A stretch of DNA of 64,000 nucleotides from Pyxicephalus adspersus (taxonomy: Eukaryota; Chordata; Amphibia; Anura; Pyxicephalidae). Within the stretch, counting starts at the first letter, position 1. Every line of letters begins with the position of its first letter. Where the stretch lies: NCBI RefSeq assembly GCF_032062135.1, contig NC_092859.1:124245806-124309805 (forward strand). Reading direction: 5' to 3'. This document shows, in pieces, positions 26,610 through 39,392 of this stretch. The position numbers and the translations under genes were made by a program. The notes beneath the pieces were generated by a model. That model was not told where the DNA came from, did not search any database, and saw only the letters and a program-made list of their open reading frames with translations.

Positions 26610-28384
26610 CTGGGGAAACAACAAGAATTGGCCGCTATAATCTGCAAAGCATCTACAGGGTTTGTGCTGTTTGATGTGCAGCCTACTCTAAAGACAGTAC
26701 ATTGTGCTGATTGCTTTGTGTTCAGCTGCTCAAGCTGTATAGGAAAAAAAAAACATCTCTTATGAAATCATTGTGACACCAGGGTAAATTAATGTCAGAC
26801 TGAATATGAATACCCACGCGAGAGATGCGATTAAACAAAGTGAAATGCTTTATCTGAAAGATATTTTTATTTGAAGGCCTCAGAGTATACCACTAAAAAA
26901 GACTCTGAACAGGACCGAAAATCCCAGAGCAAGATATGTCACAGCTGATGTTATGTCTCAGCCAGAGTCAGATTTTACATCCCAGATAGTCTGCATATCA
27001 GGTAATCCTTTATTCCTAAAGCAAAATGTCTCTATGAAAGATTCTGTCAAATGTAGGTCAGATGGCCATATCATTTTTGATGGGTCCATGAAAAAATTTT
27101 TCTTTTTTTTCAAACAGCTAAATATTCAACATTTTCTTATTTTAATATAACCTCATTGTTTACTTGAGATATATAAATAGTTATATCAGATATAACTGAA
27201 CTGTGTACAAGTTTTTTATATATTATAAAAAAGTGAGTAATTCTTGGCTACATTTTTAGCTAGTACTCCTTAAGGAGGGAGACCTTTATAATTATAGATA
27301 AATAATATAAAAAATAATAAATCAATAAATGAAAAATAATTAAGTAAAACAGAAGATAATAATATACAGGTTGCTTTCCAACCCATTATGGCCATCTGGC
27401 AATCCCCCAAAAATGGTTGCATAAAATCAAGATAGTAACTACGGTAAAGAAAGTTAGAGCAAATACATAGTTAGCATTTCCTTAAAGATTTAGTTGTTAG
27501 TTGGCCAATATATAAATTTTGCTGCTTTGGCAATTGAAAAAAAGCATAAACCATCCAACTAAGGGATGCAATGTAACACTAGGGGTAAAGCAAAAGAGAA
27601 GTTTGATTGCTGCTATATCATATAAATATATATATATATACTGTTTTATAGAACAGTTTAGTTAAGGGTAAAATAATCTAAGCTAAAGAGTCATCTAATA
27701 TTTAATTTATTTTTTAACTATAAGCTCGGGTTCTGAAACAGCAAAGTATGTATTATATATGCAGCACTTTTATATTTGTTTTATGGTAGTATTATTAGTA
27801 TTATGCAGAGCTACCCACATCTTTATGACTTATGATTTCTATGGTTACTGCAAGATGCAGATAGCTTTCCTCGACTTCATGCTCGTTTTATTTTGTATCT
27901 ATGGAGACCAATGTGGGAGTCATTGCTTCCAAATTTATCATATACAGAACAGAACTGTACAGCATTGGATAATCACTTAAAATAAACTCTCCTAAACTTT
28001 ATTGGGGAATAACTGCATTCACTATGTAGACCCAAACTAATCAAAAATTATTTTCAATATCTTTTTGCAGCTTTCATTAGAATGATACATGGCTATCAGT
28101 CATGTTCAAGCACTTATTGCTATGTGGTGGCAATGTCTGTCAGTTGTGTTCCAGCATTGCTAATCAGTCAAATAAGCTTCTAATGGAGAATTCAATTGTT
28201 TTTTTTTTCAGCATAGACATGGTCCACTGTTGTCACAATCATAACCCCGGCCTCAGAAATGCCATGCAGGCATAACTGGAATGAATGATTTGTGTATGAT
28301 GTAGACAGAAGTGCTGCAGAAAATCAGCTACATGTAGATGTTTGACAAGTATTTTTATAAGGTAAATTGTTAAGAGTATAGTGA

Positions 28385-29935
28385 AGTAAGTGAAGTCGCC
28401 TCTCTTCTCTCATCATCTCCATCTACTACCTGTCGGTTTGACCCTATTACCTCTGATCTACTCTGTGGCCATTCCTCCACCCTGGCGGCCTCCCTAACCA
28501 AACTATTCAACCTCTCCCTTTCCACTGGTATCCACCCCTCCACTTTCAAACATGCTATTATTCTCCCTATCCTAAAGAAACCCTCACTAGACTCCTTTAC
28601 CTTCTAGCTGCTGTCCTATCTCTCTTCCAAACTTCTTGAGCACCTTGTCTATAAAAGTCTCACCGATTACCTGAGCACCAACTCTCTCCTTGACCCCCTC
28701 CAGTCTGGTTTTAGAGCTGCCCACTCCACTGAAACAGCCCTTACTAAAGTCGCCAATGACCTCATCAGAGCTAAGTCTCAAGGCAAATTTTCCCTGCTCC
28801 TTCTCCTTGATCTTTCCTCTGCTTTTCACACTGTTCATCACCCCCTTCTAATACAAATCATGCATTCCATTGGTATCAGTGACACTGCTCTCCCTTGGTT
28901 TGCTTGCTATCTGTCTGACCGCTCCTTTCAAGTTTCTCTTAATGAGTTTCTCTCCTCCTCGCCCACTCTCCTCCCCGTTGGTGTTCCCCAAGGGTCAGTT
29001 CTTGGACCAGTCCTCTTTTCTCTGTACACCTCCTCTCTTGGTAGTTTCATATCCTCCTTTGGTTTACAGTACCATCTGTATGCTGATGACAATCAAATCT
29101 ATCTGTCCACCCCTCATCTGTCTCCCTCAGTCCTGGACAAGGTTTCAAGCTGCATCTCATCATGGATGTCTGACCGATTCCTGAAACTCAACCTGGATAA
29201 AACAGAACTCATCATCCCCCCCTTAAAATTCCAAATCTCCCCCTGACATATTCCTAAAGGTTAACAACACTGTTATTCCTCCCTCCCCTCAGGCACATAG
29301 TGTTGGTGTCACCTATGATTCTGCCCTCTTATTTACCCCCCATATTCAGAACATTTCCTGTCACTTTCACCTACGCAACTTTACCAAAATCCGCCCCTAG
29401 CTGTCCCCGGAGACCACCAAACTCCTCCACAATCTATTATGAGTGCTGCAGCCAGACTCATCCATCCTTCCCTCCACTCTTCTTCTGCTGCATCTCTTTG
29501 TAGTTCTCTTCATTGGCTTCCATTTCACTTTAGAATCAAATTCAAGCTCCTGTGCTTTGCCTTCAAATCCCTCCACAGTTACTGTCCCAGTTACTTTTCT
29601 GACCTGGTAAAAAAAAATACTCCCCTAGCCGCTCTCTTCGCCCCTCCAATGACCTACTACTGACTTCCTTATTCATCACACGCACTTTTCTGTCTTTTGT
29701 AACTGTCACTACTTCCCACCACTACATATCCCCCCTCCTATTGTGTGTTACTTCCCCCACCTCGGAAATTGTAAGCTCTTCTGGGCAAGTTCCTCTCCTC
29801 CTCCGGTGTTACTGTCTGTATTAGTCTGTCATTTGCAACCCCTATTTATTGTACAGCGCTGCGTAATATGTTGGTGCTATACAAATCCTGTTTATTATTA
29901 TTAATAATTATAATAATAATAATACTAATAATAAA
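28385..29935 (+). mobile_element. L2-type LINE fragment with reverse transcriptase
   Basis: Broken non-LTR retrotransposon of the L2/CR1 group. The frame carries [38 protein letters not shown] and the catalytic YADD. It is interrupted by a TAG at 28605-28607 and ends at 29246; later pieces (SVGVTYDSALL, WLPFHFRIKFKLL) continue in other frames. The 3' end has the tail seen elsewhere in the window (CAGCGCTGCGTAATATGTTG) and an ATT/AAT run. The 5' end is missing, as is usual for LINEs. Confidence 0.88.
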
Positions 29936-32408
29936 GAGTATACTGTACCATATCAAATTAATTGTAATTCTGGTTTACGAGCTGCAGTTTAATTTGCTAC
30001 ATGTTCAAATAAATATAAAGGTGACAAAGACTTTAATGGTAATTAAATGAAATTGTCAAATTTATGTCCAAAAATTTTATACATACATTACTTAATTTTA
30101 TCAGGATCCCATAAAATCTATGAAAACAAAAGCTTATTTGCCAGCATATAGTTATAGCCCTCAATGTGCTCTTAAGAGTTAAACCACCAATTTGTCTGTA
30201 CCTCAATGAGCAATTCAACCAAAATGATCCAATGATATTATAAATCCTCTTCTGCACATATTGCCACAAAATATATGCTCATATTTCTGCTTTCCACCTT
30301 ATCAACATGCTAATGGAACTATTAAACATTTTTGTTTTCATACATATTATCTTAGACCCAGTGACATCATTTCTTGGTCTTTCCTTGCCATGGCTGGATC
30401 AACTGCTGAACATCACTGTAGAAAAACTGTAGTAATGTCCCCATGCAATCCAGAACCTTCAGGAATAAGCAACCAGTATCAAATGAATAAAAAGGGCCAT
30501 GACAGAGACATGAACTGTAAGACTGGGGAAATAATTTGATGATGCTGGATATGCTCTCTGTCTGGCTTGCTGCAACTTCTAATGTACACTTACTTTAATG
30601 TACAATACAGGAGAGGAGCCTGTACAACTGTGCAAAACTGAAGGTAAGGCAAGGGTTCAGCTTAAAAGAACATGCCACTATAGTATCTAACATTGCAGAA
30701 TCCAAATCAGCTCGCTTTAGCCCTGCAAAAATGCCTTTTCATTTTATGAAAGCAGCAATCTGGACTCCTTATAACCTTAGGTTAGTAGAACATATTAATA
30801 TCATTGTAATATTTCAGTATACTTTTAATTGTAAAGCATTGGAGCTTCCATAGACAAAATGCTCCTGTACTCCAGCTTTAATGAGAACCACAAAACGTTA
30901 TTTGAAAAGTGAACATTTTTTAAGTGCCAGTAAGTCAGCGCAAAGTGTAATGAATTAAGACTCTGTCAATAATCATAGGTCATTACTGAAATTAAATGTC
31001 TTTTTGAATGAATTCCTGCTAAGAATAATTTAATTCTATGGAATTTCTTGGACTGACATTTCTCCCTTGTTCTGAAAAACATCAAAACTGAATTCTGTCT
31101 TGCCAGCCCAATCCCATACCGAACCTATGTTTGTAACTTAATATGTCTTAAATTGGATTTGGCATCAATAAACCAAAAACTCACTAAAAGTCTTCTATAC
31201 TTTCATGCATACTTTTTGGTTGAAGTGTATTTTGTTTCCTGCAGAGTGTAAATTATACCTATAACTGTCCCTAACCCACATATATAAAGGTGGGCTGGAA
31301 TTATTTTAATGAGATTAAAGGGGTGAAAAAGGCACATAGAAGAAGATTGCTGTTCACATCCCTAAATATAAAAAATATAATTGTCCAATTGTTCTAATCT
31401 TTTGTTCCCTATACATTCAGCTAAAGGTGTATTTATTAATAAGGCAGTGCAAATAGGAGTGCAAAAATCAGTAGCCACCAATCTGATTTAATTTAGTGTG
31501 GTCACCAGTGAAAAGTTTGTTTTTATTAGTTGTTTATTTGTTTTGAATGATTTTGCTTCTGCTTAGTAAGTTAATTTGTTATGATGTTTAGGATTAAAGA
31601 TTTTAAGGAGATGTCAGGTACTGATAATAAACCACCTAAACCTTCAACAAGTATTTGTTTAGAGTAGTGGATAAAATATAATATATATATATACAAAATG
31701 TCCCAAAATCTGTGGGAGCTATGTTATTATCTGGGGTTCTTTCAGTTGGTCGGGTCTAGGTTCAGCAATGTTTTCTGCCAAATAAATAAGGTCAGCTGAC
31801 TACCTGAATATACTTAATGAACAGGTTTTTCAATGTTTGGATTTTTCATCATTTTCATATACGGATTGCCTCCATAGAATCTAGACTCTAAAGGAGACTT
31901 TATGCAGCAGTTCAACTTTAATACAAGAGCATCATCACTATATCATTCAATACAGCATCATCAATATAAGATCATGCAGCTCAGGATGGAAATAAATATT
32001 GTGGCAAGTCAAAACTATTTTTGGCTAGGCAGTACATACTACAGTACATATTAGTATTTGTCAAATGGCAAGCAGTTTTAGCTGGTAACACCACAATCTA
32101 GTTATATATTTATATGTGACCTTTTATAAGTAATTGTTATCCAACAATAAAAATTCCGCTATGTTAAAATGACAAAGACATGTGAGAGACAAGTAGATGA
32201 CAACCAGGGCAGATGTGTCATCACTTTTTAAATTTGGCAAGACATCTGCCTGTCCACAGCTAACGAAACACAGGCTTTATCTACAACAAAAACGACTGCA
32301 CTAGAAACAAATAACAGCATCTCAGTGGTTGCTGCAGTTGCATCCCTTTTTTATCTGTTTTGTAGAAATGCCCCCATTTTGCACTATTCATCCCATTTTA
32401 GGGCTCAC
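29936..32408. other. Probable intron of the CARD-like gene, right part
   Basis: No coding segment recognised; AT-rich with a short TATATA run near 31681. It lies between the LINE and the 32409 exon donor. Confidence 0.5.
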
Positions 32409-32910
32409 CTTTACAGTCTGGAAGAAATCCTGATAGCAAATGAGGTGAAATCTCCTCCAAAATAGAACAAAATGTACAGAAAGCACTAGGACCTTTAACA
32501 GCAAGTTTATCAAGGAAAATCTCTGCTCGTGTCCTGCAGCTATCATGAGACAGAACCTCTCTGTATTCATCCAAGGAGAAAACCTTTACATAAACAAGGT
32601 ATGACAGGACTTTATTTACATCAAGCTCAGCAAGGATCTTCTCCCTGTGGTTGTTCAGAATGACCGAAGGCCATTTCTTCCCATCTTCATTCCCTCTTTT
32701 TATCGGCCATGCTACATTGTGGAACCAACACTTGGCCGACCTGCCCAGCATCTTGAGTTTGTAGTGAAGGATACGAAATTCCAGTGCTGCATGTTCCAGG
32801 CAGAGCTCTTCATGATTTAATATGCACATAATGGGAACACAGGGAACGTAGCTGCATTCTGTTATGGCAATTAATGTAATTCTTCTGCCACAATGAAGGC
32901 CTTCTCCAGA
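32409..32910 (-). CDS. CARD-like domain exon of an unidentified gene
   Basis: Open for 167 codons plus one base on the - strand. It begins after a possible acceptor (GCTTCCTAG) and ends at AAAG|GTGAGC, a strong donor. The peptide starts SGEGLHCGRRITLIAITECS. Its last 80 or so residues (from NNHREKILAELDVNKVLSYL to ISPHLLSGFL) have the helix pattern of a caspase recruitment domain: short hydrophobic helices, a FSLDEYREVL segment, then KGPSAFCTFCSILEE, which resembles CARDs of caspase-2 and NLRP1 type. CARDs bind other CARDs in apoptosis and inflammasome signalling. The upstream 65 residues, with LEHAALEFRILHYKLKML, match nothing I recognise. The acceptor is weaker than the donor, so the 5' border is less certain. 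Confidence 0.68.
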
Positions 32911-34428
32911 CTAGGAAGCATACCGGTTTACAGCGACCAGTTACTTAAGAGGATTACTTGACACTAATAAGCCCCTTACCATTCCTAATGTCTCCTCAAC
33001 AAGACAGAGAAAATGTTATATGTCTGATAAACAAAGCAACGCAAAATTTCTGAAGAAAAAAATACACAGAAGGTTTACTATTAAATAGGAAGCCTATGAT
33101 ATACCATAAAAAGGAACAGCAGACCACAAAGTTAGTAATGTTTGTAATGAACTTCCAAGTAATTGAATCACACATATTCAGCAAAAAATGAGTATAACAA
33201 TCTCTCAATCAATTTATTACTAGCGAGGGAAGATACATGAAGGTGGGATCCTTCATATCAAATGGACCATACAATAGTTCCCAACATTCATATATTCTAG
33301 TTCTGTTCAACTATGGATTGGCTTCCCCAATGTGACTGCTGCTGAGGAATCCATAAAGCTTACCCAGACTAGTCGAAACATCATCTTTATTGCAGCTATA
33401 TTGTTCCGTTAGAGAGCCCATACTATGTAACTTGAAAAGGGTCAAAGGAAGTTAGGTAAAGATGGTTATAAGGTTTGAGGGTATAAAATTCAGAAGGTAA
33501 TAATATGAGTTGGCTGTAGTGACAGTAAGACATTTGTCCTATTGTACCAGGGCAGTGGGTATGGAATTGAAGCACAGGAACAGAAACCCTGCCCGTACTA
33601 CAGATGTAGTAAGGAAAAAAACTGTGTATGTCTCTTCTTTCTTAACTCTCACCCTGTCTGCCAGCAGAGTTTTTATGAGTTGTATGCTGATAGCTGTGCT
33701 GTGCAAGATCCTCTTGACCCCGCGGGGGTGCGGACCGGCCAGAGCCACGGAGCACCAAAAAAAATTCTTTGCAAAATAGGAGTGGGCCTATTCACAAAAA
33801 AGTGAGGGCACGTGCCTGCCCCACTACATCCCTGATTACATCATCCTAATAATGAACAAGACTCAGGACCCAGAAGAAGACCAAATATGCTGTGAATACA
33901 GAACATAATGGCTAAATCCAACCAGCATGTATGGAGTTTAATTCCACTTTACCTTATGTCGGCATAATTTTTGCTATTTTATGTGGGAGATAGTTTTATA
34001 CTTTTTTTCCAGCTTCCTGATCCAGTCAATTTGCCAAAGATAGCCATAGAAAGGCTGTAAGGGAAAGTTATCTAGCTCTGTCACTATATAACAAACCTAG
34101 ACAAGTAGGGTAGACTGATCCAATAGCTGTTTGGCTATATTAGTAGTGGTCAGAGTGGGGTCCTGTAAGCTTATATTACTATTATTGATTTGTAAAAACA
34201 AAGGCTTTGCTGGGACAGCCTAATCATTATCTTCCCACTACAAGTTGTCTCCAGAAAACTTGCAGTGGAGCAGTCACAAGATTAGTAAACCTATCCTTAA
34301 AACGGGGTGTTCCAGCACAAAAGCAAGTTTATTGTTGGTTTACTGATCTGGCAGAAAAAAACAAAACACACCAATAATTAAGTAAGAATGCACACTCCTC
34401 ATATATTTAGATATTTGCTTAGCTTTAA

Positions 34429-34787
34429 AGCAGAACTAAACCTTGCTATATTCACCTGTCCTAGTTTTGTTGCAGGGGGCTGCCATCTTCTTCCTTCTTC
34501 TCTTCCATTGGGATCTTTAGCTATCTTGATTGGTTGAGCCAGGTTGACATAACTCCCATGCAGACGTGCAGTTCATTCATTCAGTCCCGGCAAGATCGGG
34601 GGAAGCTGGAATTGCCGGTTATTCTGGCAACTAAGGCTGAATGTGCATGCTCAGCTCAGCTTTTTCAACATTTCTTTGGAGAAATCAAGCAGGTAAGGAT
34701 GAATATTGCAGAAGGGACATCGCCTGTGATTTTCTGCCACAAAGCCCTGCCTGATATTTTATTTTGAAGTAGAACTTTAATTCTTCT
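34429..34787. mobile_element. TTAA-flanked small element (AGCAGAACTAAA family)
   Basis: Left end TTAA|AGCAGAACTAAACC; right end (reversed) TTAA|AGAAGAATTAAAGTTC. Both flanks are TTAA. The interior has GGCTGCCATCTTCTTCC and a region inverted relative to the 20.7 kb copy. Confidence 0.75.
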
Positions 34788-37619
34788 TTAAAATCAGATA
34801 TTCTTGGGTTCTGTTTATCCGGCATGGTTCTGGGAACATCTGGAAATAGACCCATTTAATACCAGTGAAGCCAAGCATTTACTGGTTTCTGTTTATGTCA
34901 CAGAAAAGAATGTGGTAAATGTTAATGAAAATTAAAGTCCAGACATGAGCATCAAATAAAACACCAATAAAATAATTCCTATATGATCAAACCTCATCAG
35001 TGCTAATTATTTCAGTAACACGGAACAGTTAGTGGGATGTTATTGCTATTACTGGAATCATGACCACAGTAGGCTAATATTGCTTAATTAACAAACGACC
35101 AAAGAATACCAGAGGTTTGGTTAATACACGGCTCGTGAAACTTGTTTTTTCCTGGTGCTATAAATCCTTGGAATGGTTCTTCCTAATGAAACAGGATTAA
35201 CAGTAGAGATTACTACAATCCCAGCTGAATTATTCTGCCATTAGTAATCCGTCAGTAGGGATATTACATATGTTATTTCACCTCTTAAGTGACAGATGTC
35301 AGGTCTAAGAAACATCTGTAGTTTTTCTTAAACTGCCATCTGGTCCTGCTGAAGCCTGCCATTCATAATGGTATTTAAAAGAAGCATTACGGAAGGTTTA
35401 TACACGTTCCTTTTTTTTTTTTATTATACTGGCTGTGAGTACAAAAATTCCCTAGTACACTTTCCAGCTGGCCGGTACAAATAGCTTTTTTATTATATGA
35501 AAGCTTAACTTTGTCCATAGCATCGGCATTGCACAGTTGTACAGGCTCCTCTCCTGTGTTGTACTGACAGTGCTTGAAAAGGTTCTCACTGTGTGCATTG
35601 GAAACTGCAGCAAGCTAGAGCATTCCTGAATATTTGGCTGGAGGACATCCAGCATGATCTATTTCTTTCTTCTTTATAGTCTATAGTCGAACCCTTTGTT
35701 CATTGGATTTCAACTATAAAAACATAGGCATACTATGTGCACACATAGGATTTTTGTCACCAATGATGACATCATGCTGGATTCCACAACGTGAAGAAAA
35801 AGATTTAGTTCTAATTGTTATTTATGAGTTACTGCAAAGGTAGACATTTTATTTGCAAAGACTGTTATTTCTGCCAAGAGAAGTTATAGTCAACTTGCAT
35901 AAATGTTGTGCACACTGTAGCGACCAGGTTCGGTCAGGCAGTTGAGTGATTGATCTGTCCCTGCCAGCTTTCTTGTTTGTAGATTGTGCCTGCTTTTACC
36001 AGGAACCACATTTGCAAAGACAATGACAAATATTACTAAACTACAGTTTTATCAGCAAGAATAAGAGCACACCCAGATGTCACACAGGCCAACAAGCAGT
36101 CTTGGCTGCAATTATATTTCATATAAGAGGTGTGGTGCATTTGTGGTAATACCTTTTAGGTGCAGTGTGTTCTTGCATTTTGAGAAAAACTGTTCCAAAG
36201 ATGCAACAGGAAGGGTTTGTTTTTAAAGCACTGCAACCACCATGCACAGGACACAGAGATGTGAATGCTCCCTGGTAATATTATTGTTGTTTGGGCAGGT
36301 TTTCCAGAACCCCCCCCTTATTCTTCTACTATTGTGATTCCATTCTTCTACTAATCTCTATAAGAAGCTTTTGGGTCACTATAAATTAGTGACTACTAAG
36401 AGCAAAAGAGATCATATGTGTTGGAATATAGTGTCAAATTTATTAGATTAGATTGTCATATTTAAAGATCAGATTGGCATGAGATTCAGGGTCCCAGGCT
36501 TCAGAAAAGAACATCTGAAGTTAAGAAAATTGCACTTCTGGAGTCTGTTCATTGCCTCTAGTGTACAAAGATGGCATTTTGGGTCACAAATATACAAACT
36601 ATCATAAAACAACCACCATAAATGCAAAACAGAAGCCTCAACATACCATTTATGATTGATGCTAATAAAGTAAACCTGAGAGCATGGAATAATGCACAGG
36701 TGTCAGAGCTGTTATCTTGATTCTGGTGTTATCACTTTTTAACATGTAACCTATATGCAAAAACTAAAAACTCACCTGTCCAGTCTTTGTTCTTGGTCAT
36801 TCATTTCATGAATGCAATAGTAAATAATGTGTGTGTGGGGGGGGGGGTTGCTTTTTTTGCCAGTTGTGTGGTTATTTTAAACGTAACCACATACAAGACT
36901 AAAATGACCATTGTCATGATTTGTGCACATTAGAAATAGGCAGCAGTACTATGTCTACGGTAGGTGATGGGGATGGCGGTAGTGGAGGAATGCTATTTCT
37001 TGAGTTTAGGCACAGCAACCCAAAATGAAATATTGTCATTCCTCTGTGGCTTTTGTCCCAGTCAGGCATACTTGTAAAAAGGTACCAAGGTACTGAGGAC
37101 AAGAATGGACAGAGCTGAGGTGTATGGCATTAGGCAAGGACTAAACCCATTCACTAGAATCTCATGTAATCTTTAACTCATGAGGAATAGAAATGGTATA
37201 ATTTTTCATAGCCCAGGTAACTAAACGAAATCCATCAATGATTATGTAGAAAACAACCCGATCAATGATGGCCTTCTGGCTGGTTTATGTATAGAAGACA
37301 CCATATGGACGTCTTTCAATCTTACTTATCCTTCTTTTTGAATCTGGTGCATGCTTAGATAGACAAATGTGACTGACCACTACATCACCCTCAATAATGT
37401 TTGGTATCTCACTTTCAAGCTCCTGTGCCACTCCTAGTGGTTGGCACTTTGTCAACTGTTTGTGCCGATTCTTAAACAACCATTATTTGAAGAACAACAG
37501 TAAGTGGTACCAAACCTTTTAATACTACCCCCATTTATTCTCTAGGGGCAGCTGAGGGTGATATGCTGAGAAAGCGGTTCAGAGGTGGGAAAATAATCAG
37601 TAACCACACTGCAGCCTCA

Positions 37620-37805
37620 CCTCCAGTCTATTATTATTATTTTTTATAATAATATTATTAATAATAATAATAATTATAAACAGTATTTATAGAGTACTAA
37701 CATGTTACGCAGCACTGTACATAGGGGTTACAAATGACAGACAACACAGACAGTGACATAGAAGGAGGAGAGGATTCTACCCTGAAGAGCTTACAATCTA
37801 AAAAG
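37620..37805 (-). repeat. L2-type 3' tail, reverse orientation
   Basis: AT-triplet run followed by ATGTTACGCAGCACTGTACA and AGCTTACAATCTA, the reverse complement of the tail ending the LINE at 29.8 kb. Only the 3' untranslated part is present. Confidence 0.75.
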
Positions 37806-38593
37806 GTGGGGGGAGTAGCACACATTATAACTTTATTTACTATTATCTGTGAGCTATTTCTTGCTGCATTCACTTTACTCAATTTGACTGTATTTAAAAA
37901 GACAGTATAGTAACACTGATCTTAATTGCTTTGGACATTGAATGCTGACACTTATAGTTTAATGTTTGCTGCTGTGCAAATTTACTGTTCTGCTTTTTGT
38001 ATTTTTATGGAATGGCATTTACAGTATAATTAATAAATTTACTTGTAATCACTTTTTTAGTTTGAAAGAGATTACCATTATTTTACTTACTAATAAACAA
38101 ATAATATTAACAATTAGTATTATTATTACAAGTCCCACGTTTAGCTTCACATGAAAATTATGTATATACGGCACCTTCACTGCTCTTATGTTCACCCGAC
38201 CATTATCATTTTTCTATGTATTAAAATTCAGGGTTATTTAAAGCCACTGGTTACATAGTGCTGTGTGGTGTAACATAATAGGTGCAATGACTGGTGTTGG
38301 TTGCAGGCTGCAAATCTCAGCAGTAGCATCAGTCCGTAAGAATGAATCTCTGACATCCCTTTAGGTGTGCATAGTGATTACTGTCCACCAGGTGGTGCTG
38401 TATATGTGTCAGTTGCATGCAAGGGACAGTTCAGTAAATTTACAAATCAATGTCCCAATATAAAGCAACATAATAAAAAAAGTTACCTTTCGTAATTTTA
38501 AATGGAGTCCTTGAGGTCCAGTTAGGTGCCAAGCTGACACGATGCCATCAGCAGACCGGGAATTGTGCCCCTCTCATTAGACTGGAATATTAA

Positions 38594-38790
38594 AGTGGAA
38601 ATAAAGATAAAAAGTAAAAATAAAATGCTGCAATGAAATAAATTTATGGGCCTGATTGCAATTTTTAAACTAACCTCTCCTTGCTCCTTTGCCAGCACCC
38701 TCACTCAGTCCTCTTCCAGGTTTGGGATCTTCAGTCAACTTGATTGACCAGGGGTTCATGTGTTCCTGGCAGCTGGGTATATCTGGATCG
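38594..38790. mobile_element. Partial TTAA-flanked element, same family
   Basis: Begins TTAA|AGTGGAAATAAAG and shares CTCCTTTGCCAGCACCCTC and GGATCTTCAGTCAACTTGAT with the 34.4 kb copy. The right end is lost close to the hAT element at 38801. Confidence 0.45.
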
Positions 38791-39130
38791 AATACTAAGC
38801 CAGTGATTTCTAACCACTGTGCCGGGGCACACTAGTGTGCCATGAGAGATGTTCAGGTGTACTGTGGGAAATTATCCAATTAGCATTGTGGAGTGTCTGA
38901 GCTGTAGTGACTGTCAGAGTAATGTAATACTCTTCCATGTCAGTGGGTGGCAGGAGGTAGCTTAACCTCCTTGCAGTTAAGCCCGACCTTCGCTCGGGCA
39001 AAAAAAAATTGCAAGGATGGTTAAGCCCGAGATTTTTCACTTACCTGGTCCCCCTGTGCTCATCCAGCGTCGTCCTCCATCGGTCATCGTCCGCCGATCT
39101 CTCCAGCGTCGGGTGCCTTCGTCGGGTGCC

Positions 39131-39242
39131 AGCGGGACCGGTAAGAAGCCGGCCGGCATCTTGTGTTCCGCCGGCCGGCATCCTGTGATCCGCCGGGCCA
39201 GCGGATCACAAGATGCCGGCCGGCTTCTTACCTGGTCCCGCT
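39131..39242. repeat. GC-rich inverted repeat, 41-42 bp arms
   Basis: Arms 39131-39171 and 39201-39242 begin AGCGGGACC (right arm reversed) and share AAGAAGCCGGCCGGCATCTT; 29-bp spacer. A near-perfect hairpin inside the piggyBac-like element. Confidence 0.9.
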
Positions 39243-39392
39243 GATCGTCCGACCTCCTGCTCGTTCCAGCGCCGGATGATCTCTGCAGGGAGAAGCCGTC
39301 CGGCGGAGAAAAAAAAACCGGACGGCTCCTCCCTGCGTGCGTGATGACGTCGGCGCGTGTGCGGGAAATTCAAACTGAAACTTATTCAAACA

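Larger units (their letters stand above)
32911..38590. other. Region upstream of the CARD-like exon
   Basis: Should hold the 5' end of the - strand gene. One weak candidate is 33384-33364 on the - strand: ATG ATG TTT CGA CTA GTC TGG then GTAAGC, in phase with the CARD-like exon. A hAT-like scrap with GGACCGGCCAGAGCCACGG lies near 33731. A - strand 64-codon frame at 37285-37479 is unexplained. Confidence 0.4.

Noticed and set aside
26442..26765. 107-codon + strand frame
   Set aside because: It is antisense to the well-spliced - strand exon at 26609-26456; Ser/Cys-rich peptide with no domain.
32388..32570. 60-codon - strand frame overlapping the CARD-like exon
   Set aside because: Shifted frame of the longer open exon, and it runs past the donor site.
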